NCBI RefSeq assembly: GCF_016464385.1
Contig: NZ_JADMLH010000003.1
Location: forward strand, 489,724 to 553,723
Direction: 5' to 3'
Length of the DNA: 64,000 nt
Source of the DNA: Nucisporomicrobium flavum
Lineage (GTDB): Bacteria; Actinomycetota; Actinomycetes; Mycobacteriales; Micromonosporaceae
The translations under genes were made by a program, and so were the position numbers. Shown piece after piece: positions 8,148 through 16,400 of the stretch. How positions within the stretch are numbered: position 1 is the stretch's first letter; each line of letters begins with the position of its first letter. Under the pieces are notes generated by a model. That model did not search any database. It saw nothing but the letters and a program-made list of their open reading frames with translations, and had not been told where the DNA came from.

Positions 8148-10436
8148 TTGCCGACCGATCACCCACCCCTGTCCGTGCGCCACCGGCCCTGGGCCGCACC
8201 CCTGCGCCGGCCGCGGATGAGCAACGCGGAGGACGTCCGGCCCGGGCTGGGCCTGACCAGCCGCTACCTCACCCGCGACGGGGTGCCGCTCATCCCGGTC
8301 TCCGGCGAGCTGCACTACAGCCGGGTGCCCCGGGCACGCTGGGCGCACCGGCTGCGGCAGATGCGGGCCGGGGGCGTGACGGTGGTCAGCTCGTACGTCT
8401 TCTGGCTGCACCACGTCGAGCACCGCGACGAGCCCCGCTTCGACGGCAACCTGGACGTGGCCGCGTTCGTCGACCTGGCCGCGGAGGCCGGCCTCGACGT
8501 GATGCTGCGGATCGGACCGTGGTGCCACGGCGAGACCCGCAACGGCGGCTTCCCCGACTGGGTCCAGCGGGCGCCGGTGCGGCACCGCACGGACGACCCG
8601 GCGTACCTTGACATGGTCCGCGACTGGTACGGCCAGCTCGCCATCGCGCTCGGCGGCCGCTGCCGCGCCGACGGGCCGGTCCTCGCCATCCAGCTGGAGA
8701 ACGAGCTGTACGAGCAGCCCGGGCACCTCGTCACGCTCAAGCGGCTGGCCCGCGAGGCCGGGATGGCCGCCCCGCTGTGGGTGGCGACCGCGTGGGGCGG
8801 CGCCGACCTGCCCGCCGAGGAGGTCCTGCCCCTGTACGGCGGCTACGGCGACGGCTTCTGGGTCGACGCCGACGCGCCCTGGGACCCGACGTTCCGCGAC
8901 CACTTCTTCTTCTCGCACACCTGGGACGACCCGGGCATTGGCGCCGACGTCCGCCGCGCCCAGCACGCGGGGCACACCGCCGTGCCGCCGCGCAGCCCGT
9001 CCACGCTCTTCCCGCCGGCCACCTGCGAGCTCGGCGGCGGCATGGGGACGGCGTACCACCGGCGGCCCCGGCCCGCGGCGCTCGACATCGCCGCCGCCGC
9101 ACACTGCAAGATCGGCAACGGGTCCGCCTGGCAGGGCTACTACATGTACGCCGGCGGCACCAACCCGCCCGGCGACCACGGCATGCAGGAGTCGCACGCC
9201 ACCGGCTACCCCAACGACCTGCCCCGGCTCGGGTACGACTTCCACGCCCCCATCGGCGAGGCCGGCACCCTGCAGCCCAGCCACGCCGAACTGCGCCGCC
9301 AGCACGCCTACCTCGCCGCGTTCGGCGCCGCGCTGGCCGAGATGCCGTCGACGCTGCCCTCGTCGCGACCGTCCGGAGTGGAGGATGCCGAGACCCTGCG
9401 GTGGGCGCTGCGCTCCGACGGCGACAGCGGCTTCCTGTTTCTCGCCTGGCACCAGCCGCACGTGCCGCTGGCCACGTACCGCGGGGCCCGGTTCCGCGTG
9501 GAGCTCGACGGTTCCTCGCTCCTGCTGCCGTCCCGGCCGGTCGACATCCCGCCCGGAACCCTGGCCCGGTGGCCGCTGCGGTTCACCGCGGGCGGCGTAC
9601 GGCTGAACTGGGCCACCGCCTCGGCGCTGACCCTGCTGCCCGGCGCCGTACCGACCCTCGTGCTGACCGCCGAACCCGGCATCGACACGGAACTCGCGCT
9701 GGACGGCGGCGAGCTGCTGACCCTCACGCCGGACCGCACCCCCGTACGCCTGACCGCCGGCGGCGGCGCGCTCGACGTGCTGCTGCTCGACCCGGAGACG
9801 GCCCGGACGGCGTGGGTCTGCGAGGACGGCGGCAGGCGCCTCCTGCTGTCCGCCGACGAGCTGTCATGGGGGCCGGACGGGCGGGTCACGGCCCGCGGCC
9901 GGGTGCCTTCGGTGCAGGCGTACGACCCGGCCACCCGCAGGTTCGCCGACCTGCCGATGGACCCGGCGGGGCCCGTGCCGGCCGCGGTCGGCGACGCGGG
10001 GATCGAGCTGCTCCGGGCTGCCGACACAGCTGTGCCGGTCTCGTACGGCAAACACGACGGCCGCCCGTCCGCACCCTCGCCCGAGACGTTCTCCTCGCTG
10101 GCCGCGGTCTACCGGCTGACCCTGCCGGGCTGGGACGAGCTCGACGTGCTGCTCGACCTCGCGTGGGCCGGGGACGTGGCGGAGCTTCGGATCGACGGGC
10201 GCACGGCCACGGACCGGTTCTGGGACGGCTCGGCATGGACGGTGAACCTGCGCGACGCCGGGTACCGCCCCGGTGCCGAGGTGACCGTCCACATCCTGCC
10301 GCTCGCGGTGGGCTCGACCGTGCACCTGCCGCGGGATGCCCGCGACCGGCTCCTCGCCGCGGACGGGCAGCTGGTCGCGCTCGACCGGGTCCGGGTCACC
10401 GGCCTGCGAACCTGGCACGAGCGACGACCGTCGTGA
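8148..10436 (+). CDS. GH35 beta-galactosidase
   Basis: A 762-residue glycoside hydrolase that would release galactose from imported galacto-oligosaccharides. The GH35 barrel starts at about residue 35 (SGELHYSRVPRARWAHRL). It includes the acid/base region LAIQLENELYEQPG, a probable nucleophile region TCELGGGMGTAYHRR, and YYMYAGGTNPPGDHG. The C-terminal third is beta-rich. No signal peptide is seen, so it is probably cytoplasmic. The TTG at 8148 has an AAGGGG seven bases upstream. An ATG at about codon 24 (MSNAEDV) is the alternative start. It is divergent from the importer operon with shared operators. Confidence 0.9.
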   Translation: MPTDHPPLSVRHRPWAAPLRRPRMSNAEDVRPGLGLTSRYLTRDGVPLIPVSGELHYSRVPRARWAHRLRQMRAGGVTVVSSYVFWLHHVEHRDEPRFDGNLDVAAFVDLAAEAGLDVMLRIGPWCHGETRNGGFPDWVQRAPVRHRTDDPAYLDMVRDWYGQLAIALGGRCRADGPVLAIQLENELYEQPGHLVTLKRLAREAGMAAPLWVATAWGGADLPAEEVLPLYGGYGDGFWVDADAPWDPTFRDHFFFSHTWDDPGIGADVRRAQHAGHTAVPPRSPSTLFPPATCELGGGMGTAYHRRPRPAALDIAAAAHCKIGNGSAWQGYYMYAGGTNPPGDHGMQESHATGYPNDLPRLGYDFHAPIGEAGTLQPSHAELRRQHAYLAAFGAALAEMPSTLPSSRPSGVEDAETLRWALRSDGDSGFLFLAWHQPHVPLATYRGARFRVELDGSSLLLPSRPVDIPPGTLARWPLRFTAGGVRLNWATASALTLLPGAVPTLVLTAEPGIDTELALDGGELLTLTPDRTPVRLTAGGGALDVLLLDPETARTAWVCEDGGRRLLLSADELSWGPDGRVTARGRVPSVQAYDPATRRFADLPMDPAGPVPAAVGDAGIELLRAADTAVPVSYGKHDGRPSAPSPETFSSLAAVYRLTLPGWDELDVLLDLAWAGDVAELRIDGRTATDRFWDGSAWTVNLRDAGYRPGAEVTVHILPLAVGSTVHLPRDARDRLLAADGQLVALDRVRVTGLRTWHERRPS

Positions 10437-10453
10437 CCCCACGCCCGGCGCCG

Positions 10454-10569
10454 CTTGCTGGTCCGGCTTGTTGGCCGCGTTACTTGCTGGGCCGGGTTGC
10501 TGGTCGCGTTGCTTGCTGGGCCGGGTCGTTCGTTGCGTTGCTTGCCGGGCCGGGTTGTTCGTTGCGGCG
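10454..10569. repeat. Four copies of a 29-bp tandem repeat
   Basis: The unit begins CTTGCTGGGCCGGG and recurs at 10454, 10483, 10512 and 10541, exactly 29 bases apart, with a few differences per copy. It lies between the GH35 stop and the next gene. No spacers are present, so it is not a CRISPR array. Confidence 0.85.
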
Positions 10570-10603
10570 CGGGGGTCGGGGTGGGTGGCGGTAGGGTCGG
10601 TGG

Positions 10604-10984
10604 GTGGAGACGCTTGCCGAGGAGACGCTCGCGGCGATCGGCCGCATGACCGTGGCGGCGACCGACCTGGAGCACCTGCTCGCCTGGGTGGGCGCGGACC
10701 GGTCCGGCGGCAACCCCGACCCGGTCTTCGCGGTGCCCGGCGAGCCGCTGCGCGCGGCCCGCGGCGCGGTCGAGTTCGCCGCGCCCGCGCACCGCGAGGA
10801 GCTGATCCGCTACGTCGAGGCGGCCGGCACCCAGCTCGCCCTGAGCCAGGCGGCGCTGCGGTCCCTCTGGAAGGCCAACGCCCGCCGCGACCGCGCCACG
10901 TTCGACGAGCTCGCCGCCCGCCTGGTGCGCCTCCGCGGCATGCTCGGCGAGCTCGTCGAGAGCCACCTGCAGGCCCACCGATGA
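10604..10984 (+). CDS. Hypothetical helical protein
   Basis: A 126-residue protein, all predicted helix, with no signal peptide or membrane segment. It is not recognised. Features include TVAATDLEHLLAWVG near the start and an Arg/Leu-rich C-terminal helix. The GTG at 10604 is used. It overlaps the next gene by four bases (ATGA), so the two are probably co-translated. Confidence 0.7.
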   Translation: METLAEETLAAIGRMTVAATDLEHLLAWVGADRSGGNPDPVFAVPGEPLRAARGAVEFAAPAHREELIRYVEAAGTQLALSQAALRSLWKANARRDRATFDELAARLVRLRGMLGELVESHLQAHR

Positions 10985-11340
10985 CCCTCAGAATCCGGCG
11001 AGCGCACGAGGAACCGTCCACAGACGACGGTTACCGCGTCCTGGTGGACCGCCTCTGGCCGCGTGGCATCTCCAAGGACCGCGCCCACCTCGACCAGTGG
11101 CTGAAGGACATCGCCCCGAGCACCGACCTGCGCCGATGGTTCCACGCGGACGAGGGCACCTTCGACGAGTTCGCCGCCCGCTACCGCGACGAACTGAAGA
11201 CCAACCCGGCAGTGGACGAGCTCCGCGACATCCTCGCGGCCCACCCGGTCGTCACACTGGTGTACGCGGCCAAGGCGCCACACGACCGCAGCCACGCCGC
11301 GGTGCTCGCCGCGCACCTCGGGCTCACACCGTCCAGTTGA
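10981..11340 (+). CDS. DUF488 (YeaO-like) family protein
   Basis: A 119-residue soluble protein of the DUF488 family. The hallmarks are YRVLVDRLWPRGISKDRAHLDQWLKDIAPS and RWFHADEGTFDEFAARYRDEL, then VVTLVYAAKAPHDRSHAAVLAAHL. The function is unknown in the family. Its last 45 bases, including the stop codon, are the first unit of a degenerate tandem repeat that continues downstream. Confidence 0.88.
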   Translation: MTLRIRRAHEEPSTDDGYRVLVDRLWPRGISKDRAHLDQWLKDIAPSTDLRRWFHADEGTFDEFAARYRDELKTNPAVDELRDILAAHPVVTLVYAAKAPHDRSHAAVLAAHLGLTPSS

Positions 11341-11434
11341 GCGCCGCGGTGCTCGCCGCGCACGAGGGCTCGCGCCGTCCGGTTGAGCGCCGTCGTGTGC
11401 GGTGCGTGGCCGAGGGCTCGCGACGTCCGGTTGA
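11295..11434. repeat. 46-48 bp repeat that copies the end of the DUF488 gene
   Basis: About three imperfect units start CGCCGCGGTGCTCGCCGCG and end GTCCGGTTGA. The first unit is the coding 3' end with its TGA at 11338-11340. Similar ends fall at 11386 and 11434. Confidence 0.75.
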
Positions 11435-11452
11435 GCGCTGCGCACCCGAGGC

Positions 11453-11845
11453 TTAGGCCGTTCGCTTGAGCAGGCAGAACTCGTTGTCCTCCGGGTCGGC
11501 GAGCACGGTCAGCGTGTCGGTCTCCCACAGGAACCGGGCGCCCAGCGCGGTCAGCCGTTCCAGCTCCGCGCCGGGATCGTCGGCGGCCACGTCCAGATGG
11601 ACCCGGTTCTTCACGGTCTTCGCCTCGGGCACCTTCGTGAACCACAACCGAGGACCGCCACCCGCCCCGGGCAGCACGAGCACGGTCGGATCATCCTCGG
11701 GATCCTCGACCCCCTGAGCCCGCAGCCGCTCCAGATCCTCCGCCGTGTACGGCGCGATCGCATAGTCCTCCAGCACCGCCACCCAGAACCGGGCAAGCGG
11801 AGCGGGCCGAGCACAGTCCACGACAATGTCCTTGATCCGCGCCAT
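11453..11845 (-). CDS. VOC (glyoxalase/bleomycin-resistance) fold protein
   Basis: A 130-residue protein of the vicinal-oxygen-chelate superfamily, glyoxalase-like type. It starts MARIKDIVVDCARPAPLARFWVAVL, has VHLDVAADDPGAELERLTALGA in the middle, and ends LADPEDNEFCLLKR. This pattern is common in actinomycetes and usually unassigned. It is the only gene on its strand here, with no operon partner. The substrate is unknown. Confidence 0.88.
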   Translation of the reverse strand: MARIKDIVVDCARPAPLARFWVAVLEDYAIAPYTAEDLERLRAQGVEDPEDDPTVLVLPGAGGGPRLWFTKVPEAKTVKNRVHLDVAADDPGAELERLTALGARFLWETDTLTVLADPEDNEFCLLKRTA

Positions 11846-11986
11846 GCCGCGAGCGTAATGCCGCCCACCCGCGCCGGCACGCCACGACGAAGGACGGGAC
11901 CGGCGCGATGTCGGGCCGGGCGGGGGAGGGGGCAAGTCCGGCGCGGACCGTGCTGTCTCAGCCCCTGCGGCGACGGCCGGCGTGCC

Positions 11987-12116
11987 CGCCCCGCTTGGCC
12001 CGGCGTGGCCGCCCCGCTTGGCCCGGCCTGGCGGTCCCGCTTGGCCTGGCGTGGCGGTCCCGCTTGGCCTGGCGTGGCCGCGCCGCTTGGCCTGGCGTGG
12101 CTGCCCCGCTTGGCCC
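11987..12116. repeat. Six copies of a 23-bp tandem repeat
   Basis: GCTTGG recurs at 11993, 12016, 12039, 12062, 12085 and 12108, exactly 23 bases apart, within a unit like CCCGCTTGGCCTGGCGTGGC. The period is not a multiple of three, so it is not a protein repeat. It lies in the 477-base gap between the VOC and GtrA genes, which contains no convincing gene. Confidence 0.9.
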
Positions 12117-12150
12117 GGTTCGGTCCGACCGAAGCGCCTCGCTCGGCACA

Positions 12151-12300
12151 GGCCGGTTGTCGAGCGGGACCGGCCGGGGCTGGTTGTCCGGGGCGGCCTG
12201 GCGGTGGGCTGGTTGTCGGGGCGGCACGCCACGGGCCGGGTGTCGAGTGCGGCCCGGCGGAGGCTCGTTGTCGGGAGCGGCCCGGCGGGGCTGGATGTCG
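12151..12300. repeat. Six copies of a degenerate 27-29 bp repeat
   Basis: A unit around GGCTGGTTGTCGGGGCGGC has TGTC at 12158, 12185, 12214, 12241, 12269 and 12296. It directly follows the 23-bp array and runs up to the end of the GtrA gene. Confidence 0.75.
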
Positions 12301-12322
12301 CGTTCGGGGCGGCGGGGCCGTG

Positions 12323-12901
12323 TTACGCCGCGCGGCTCTCGTCGGTGTCTGCCGGGAACGTGACCAGCGTGCGGCGGGGCCGGGCGTCCGGGTGGGGGAA
12401 GACCCAGCGGCGGAAGGCCCACAGGCGGAAGGCCATGGCGAGCAGCGTGCCCAGGATGATGCCGGCCACGAAGTCGCTGACCTCTTGCGACAGCCGGCTC
12501 ACGTCCGGGACGCGCAGGTCGAGCACGTAGCGGGCTATCCACATCGGGATGTCGTTGACCACGATGCCGACCGCGCTGATGCCGAAGAACAGGAGCGCCT
12601 CGTGGTGGCGTTGGCGACCGCCTCGGGTCTTGAAGGACCATTCGCGGTTGAGGACGTACGAGACGCCGGTGGCGACCATCGTGGCGATGGTGAGCGCCGC
12701 GATGGGCTTTTCGTGCAGCACGGTCAGCTTGAGCGCGTAGTTCACCACGACCGTGATGACGAAGCACGTGCCGCCCACCACCAGGAACTTGAGCACCTCA
12801 CGGTGGCGTACCAGGTAGCGGCGGGCCGGGCCGGGCAGCACGGCGAGCAGGCGGCCGACGATCCGGCCGTAGCGCCCCGCGGTGGCGGTTCCGTCTGTCA
12901 T
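12323..12901 (-). CDS. GtrA-like membrane protein
   Basis: A 192-residue membrane protein of the GtrA/DPMS family with four hydrophobic segments. The first begins VLKFLVVGGTCFVITVVVNYAL, followed by the family signature SYVLNREWSFKTRGG. GtrA proteins are thought to help flip polyprenyl-linked sugars or to support cell-envelope glycosylation. The start is ATG 12901 (MTDGTATAGRYG). No glycosyltransferase partner lies next to it. Confidence 0.88.
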   Translation of the reverse strand: MTDGTATAGRYGRIVGRLLAVLPGPARRYLVRHREVLKFLVVGGTCFVITVVVNYALKLTVLHEKPIAALTIATMVATGVSYVLNREWSFKTRGGRQRHHEALLFFGISAVGIVVNDIPMWIARYVLDLRVPDVSRLSQEVSDFVAGIILGTLLAMAFRLWAFRRWVFPHPDARPRRTLVTFPADTDESRAA

Positions 12902-12988
12902 CCGCGGGACTCTAGCGGTGGCCGCCCCCGCCCCGCTGCCCGCCGAAGCGTGATCTCCGCCGCTCACCCTGGCCGGATCGCAGAGACC

Positions 12989-13411
12989 TCAGCCCATGAC
13001 CCAGCCGTAGAGCCGCTCCACCTTCAAGCGCAGCACCAGCCTTCCGTCGGCCACCATCGCGCGGCGGTATTCGGCCCAGTCCGGGTGCTCCTTGCCGCCG
13101 ACCAGCCGGTACACCTCGACGAGCTCCTCGACCGTGGCGTCGTGCTCGTCGGTGGACGGTGGGGAGAGGGTGGCCGTCGCCTCGGCCACGGCGTAGCCGC
13201 CACCCGGGGCTTCGACGCGCAGCGTGGCGCGGGGGTCGCGGCGGAGGTTGTGGACCTTGGCCAGGGTGGAGCGGGTCGAGGCGCGGAGCACGCGGGTGGC
13301 CGGGTCGGCCGTGTAGTTGACGTCGGAGAGTTGGGGGCGGCCGTCCCGTTTGATGGTGGCCAGCGTGCACAGGTTGGCCGCGGCGATGACGGCCCAGAGA
13401 TCCTCGGACAT
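12989..13411 (-). CDS. PPOX-class flavin/F420-dependent oxidoreductase
   Basis: A 140-residue split-barrel protein of the pyridoxamine-phosphate-oxidase-like superfamily. CTLATIKRDGRPQLSDVNYTAD and RASTRSTLAKVHNLRRDPRATLRVE match the actinobacterial F420-dependent PPOX type. It ends in the typical RLVLRLKVERLYGWVMG. Whether the cofactor is F420 or FMN cannot be told from sequence alone. Confidence 0.87.
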   Translation of the reverse strand: MSEDLWAVIAAANLCTLATIKRDGRPQLSDVNYTADPATRVLRASTRSTLAKVHNLRRDPRATLRVEAPGGGYAVAEATATLSPPSTDEHDATVEELVEVYRLVGGKEHPDWAEYRRAMVADGRLVLRLKVERLYGWVMG

Positions 13412-13424
13412 GGGAGAAACACTA

Positions 13425-13461
13425 GAGCGCCGCGGGCCCCTCGTGGGGGTCCGCGGCGCTC
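13425..13461 (-). terminator. Strong hairpin terminator after the GH92 gene
   Basis: Arms GAGCGCCGCGG and CCGCGGCGCTC with an inner GCCCC/GGGGG stem and TCGT loop. It lies 14 bases past the alpha-mannosidase stop. Confidence 0.75.
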
Positions 13462-13474
13462 GGTGATCAGATCG

Positions 13475-16400
13475 TCAGATTCGTGCGCACTGGCCCAGGC
13501 GGGCGCCCGTACCCGTGGTGGCGAGGCCGTTGTTGACCGGCGCCGGCTGGTTGCCGGTGCAGGTCAGCGGGCCGTTGACCGTGTCGGCCGCGACGACCGT
13601 GGCGGTACGGTTGTTCAGCAGCGTGACCGCGCCCTTGATGGTCGACGCCTCCAGCAGCACCGGACCCGAACCGGTCACCGTGACCGGTCCGTTGACCGTC
13701 GCGTGCAGCAGCGACACCGTGCCGGCGCCGGTCGCGGTGACCGCCGCTCGCAGGCTCGCCCCGGAGACGTAGAGCGACGCGCCCTTGGAGACCGTCACCA
13801 GGCCGGTCACGGTGGCGCCCTCCTTGATGCAGGTGACGCCCGACTTGACCGACACCGCGCCGACCACCTTGTCGGCGATCGTCGTGGTGCAGGCCGGCGC
13901 CGGCCTGCCCAGCAGCTCGACCTCGGCCAGCGTGGTGCTGGTCTCGCCGGTGTTGGCGGTGACGTCGAGCTTGTACGACGCGTACCGGCCCGGCTTGGCG
14001 ATCTTGAATGGCCGGGTCTGCAGGCGCCAGTCGAACGTCTGGTCGCTGCGCTCGTCGATGGTCGTCCAGGTGGTGCCGTCGTACGAGCCGGAGAGCTTCC
14101 AGGCCTTGGGATCGCCGGCCACCGCGCCCGAGGTCAGGGTGTAGTAGTCGGCCTTCTGACCGCCGCCGGTGAAGTCCCACTGCCACGACGGCGTCGCGGA
14201 GGCGAAGACCGCGCGGGTGTTCGACGTGTCGTCCACCAGCGCCGGCTCCGACGCCGTGCCCTTGCCGGGGCCGGTGAGGTCGCGCAGCGGGCTCGGCACC
14301 GCGTCACCGGTGGTGATCGACGGCGGCGCCGCGTCGTCGCCCGTACCCCAGGTGGACGGTTCGGGGCCCATGGCGAAGTCCAGCACCGCGCCGTCGGCGA
14401 GCAGCGAATGCGGCAGGGACGTCGACGCGTACGCCTTCCCGTTGACCTTCAGCGACTGCACGTACACGTTCTTCGCGCTGTTGTCCGGCGCGTTGACCAC
14501 GATCTTCTTGCCGCCGGGCAGGTTGATCGTCGCCTTGGTGAACAGCGGCGACCCGATCGCGTACGCCGGGCTGCCCATCTGCAGCGGGTAGAAGCCCAGC
14601 GCGCTGAAGACGTACCAGGCGCTCATCTCGCCGTTGTCCTCGTCGCCCGGGTAGCCCTGGCCGATCTCGCTGCCCAGGTAGAGCCGGGACAGCGCCTCGC
14701 GGACGATCTTCTGCGCCTTGGCGGGCTCGCCGGCGTAGTCGTACATGTAGGGGATGTGGTGCGACGGCTGGTTGCTGAAGCCCCACTGACCCATGCGGAC
14801 GTCACGCGCTTCGAGCATCTCGTGGATCGTGCCGCCGTACGAGCCGGGGAAGGTCGCCGTCTCTGGCGTGGAGAAGAACTTGTCGAGCTTGCCGGCCAGC
14901 TTGTCCTTGCCGCCGTACAGGTTGGCGAGGCCCTGGCCGTCCTGCGGTACGTGGAACGCCATGTTCCAGCCGTTGGTCTCGGTGTAGTCGTACCCCCAGA
15001 CCCGCGGGTCGTACGAGGCCGGCGGGTTGCGCCAGGTCCCGTTGCTGTCCTTGCCCTGGAAGAAGTTCACATCGGGGTCGAACATGTTCACGTAGTTCTG
15101 GGCCCGGTTGCGGAAGTACTCGGCCTGTTCGGCGTACTCGCCGGCCTTGGGGCCGCCCTTCTTCGCCAGCGCCGCGGCCATGTTGGCGATGCCGAAGTCG
15201 TTGATGTAGCCGTCCATGGCCCAGGACATGGCCTCGCCGGTGACGTCGAGCGGGGTGTAGCCCTTGAAGATCGACGTCGCCAGGCCCTTGCGGCCCACGT
15301 TCGCATTCGGCGGCGTCACGGTCGCGTTCTTGATCGCCGCCTGGTACGCGGTCTCGGCGTCGATGCCGGGCACGCCCTTGAGGTACGCGTCGGCGAAGGC
15401 GACGTCGGAGCTGGTGCCCACCATGAGGTTGGCGTAGCCGGGGGAGGACCAGCGGGAGATCCAGCCGCCGTCGCGGTACTGCTGGACGAACCCGTCGACC
15501 ATCTCGCCGGCGGTGTCCGGGGTCAGCAGCGAGTACGCCGGCCACGTGGTGCGGTACGTGTCCCAGAAGCCGTTGTTGACGTACACCTTGCCGTCCTTGA
15601 CCGGCGCGCCCGTCTCCGTGGGCGAGCTGGCCGGGCTGGTGACCGCCGACTGCACGGTGTGCTTCCACACCGGCGCCGCGGCGGTGCCGGTGTTCTCGTA
15701 GCCGGAGTTCGGGTAGAGGAACAGCCGGTACATGTTCGAGTAGAGGGTGACGAGCTGGTCCTCGGTCGCCCCCTCGACCTCGACGGTCCTCAGCTTGGCG
15801 TCCCAGGCGGCCTGTGCCCGGTCGCGGATCTGCGCGACGGTGGCGTCGGCCGCGACCTCGAGGTCGAGGTTGTGCTTGGCCTGCTCGACGCTGATCAGCG
15901 AGGTGGCGATGCGCATCGTCACCGTCTTGTCCTGCGCGGTGTCGAACTTGACGTAGCCGGTCGAGGGCCGGTTGCCGGTGGGCAGCATGCCGCTCGCGGT
16001 GATCGGGGCGTCGACCGTCGCGTACATGAACATGCGGGTGTAGCCGGCGGAGAGGCTGCCGCTGTTCACGTCGGACCAGCCGGAGACGGCGCGGTTCGCG
16101 GCGTCGATCGTCAGGCCCGCGCGGCTGTCCACGTTGTCGAAGACGAGGTTGGAGCTGTCCCCGGTGAACGTGAACTGGAACAGGGCCGCGTGGTCGGTCG
16201 GTGCGAACTCGGTCTTGAGGCCGTTGTCGAAGGTGACGCCGTAGTAGTACGGCTTCGCGACCTCGTTCTCGTGGCCGAAGGCGAGCGCGCGGTTGGCGCG
16301 GTTGGCGTCCGGCGTGCCGGTGGCGGCCGACGGCATCACCTGGAACGTCTGCCGGTCACCCATCCACGGGCTGGGCTCGTGGCTGGCGGCGAACGCCTGC

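Noticed and set aside
10454..12300. Possible CRISPR arrays
   Set aside because: Units are directly adjacent with no unique spacers, repeats are degenerate, and no cas genes are present.
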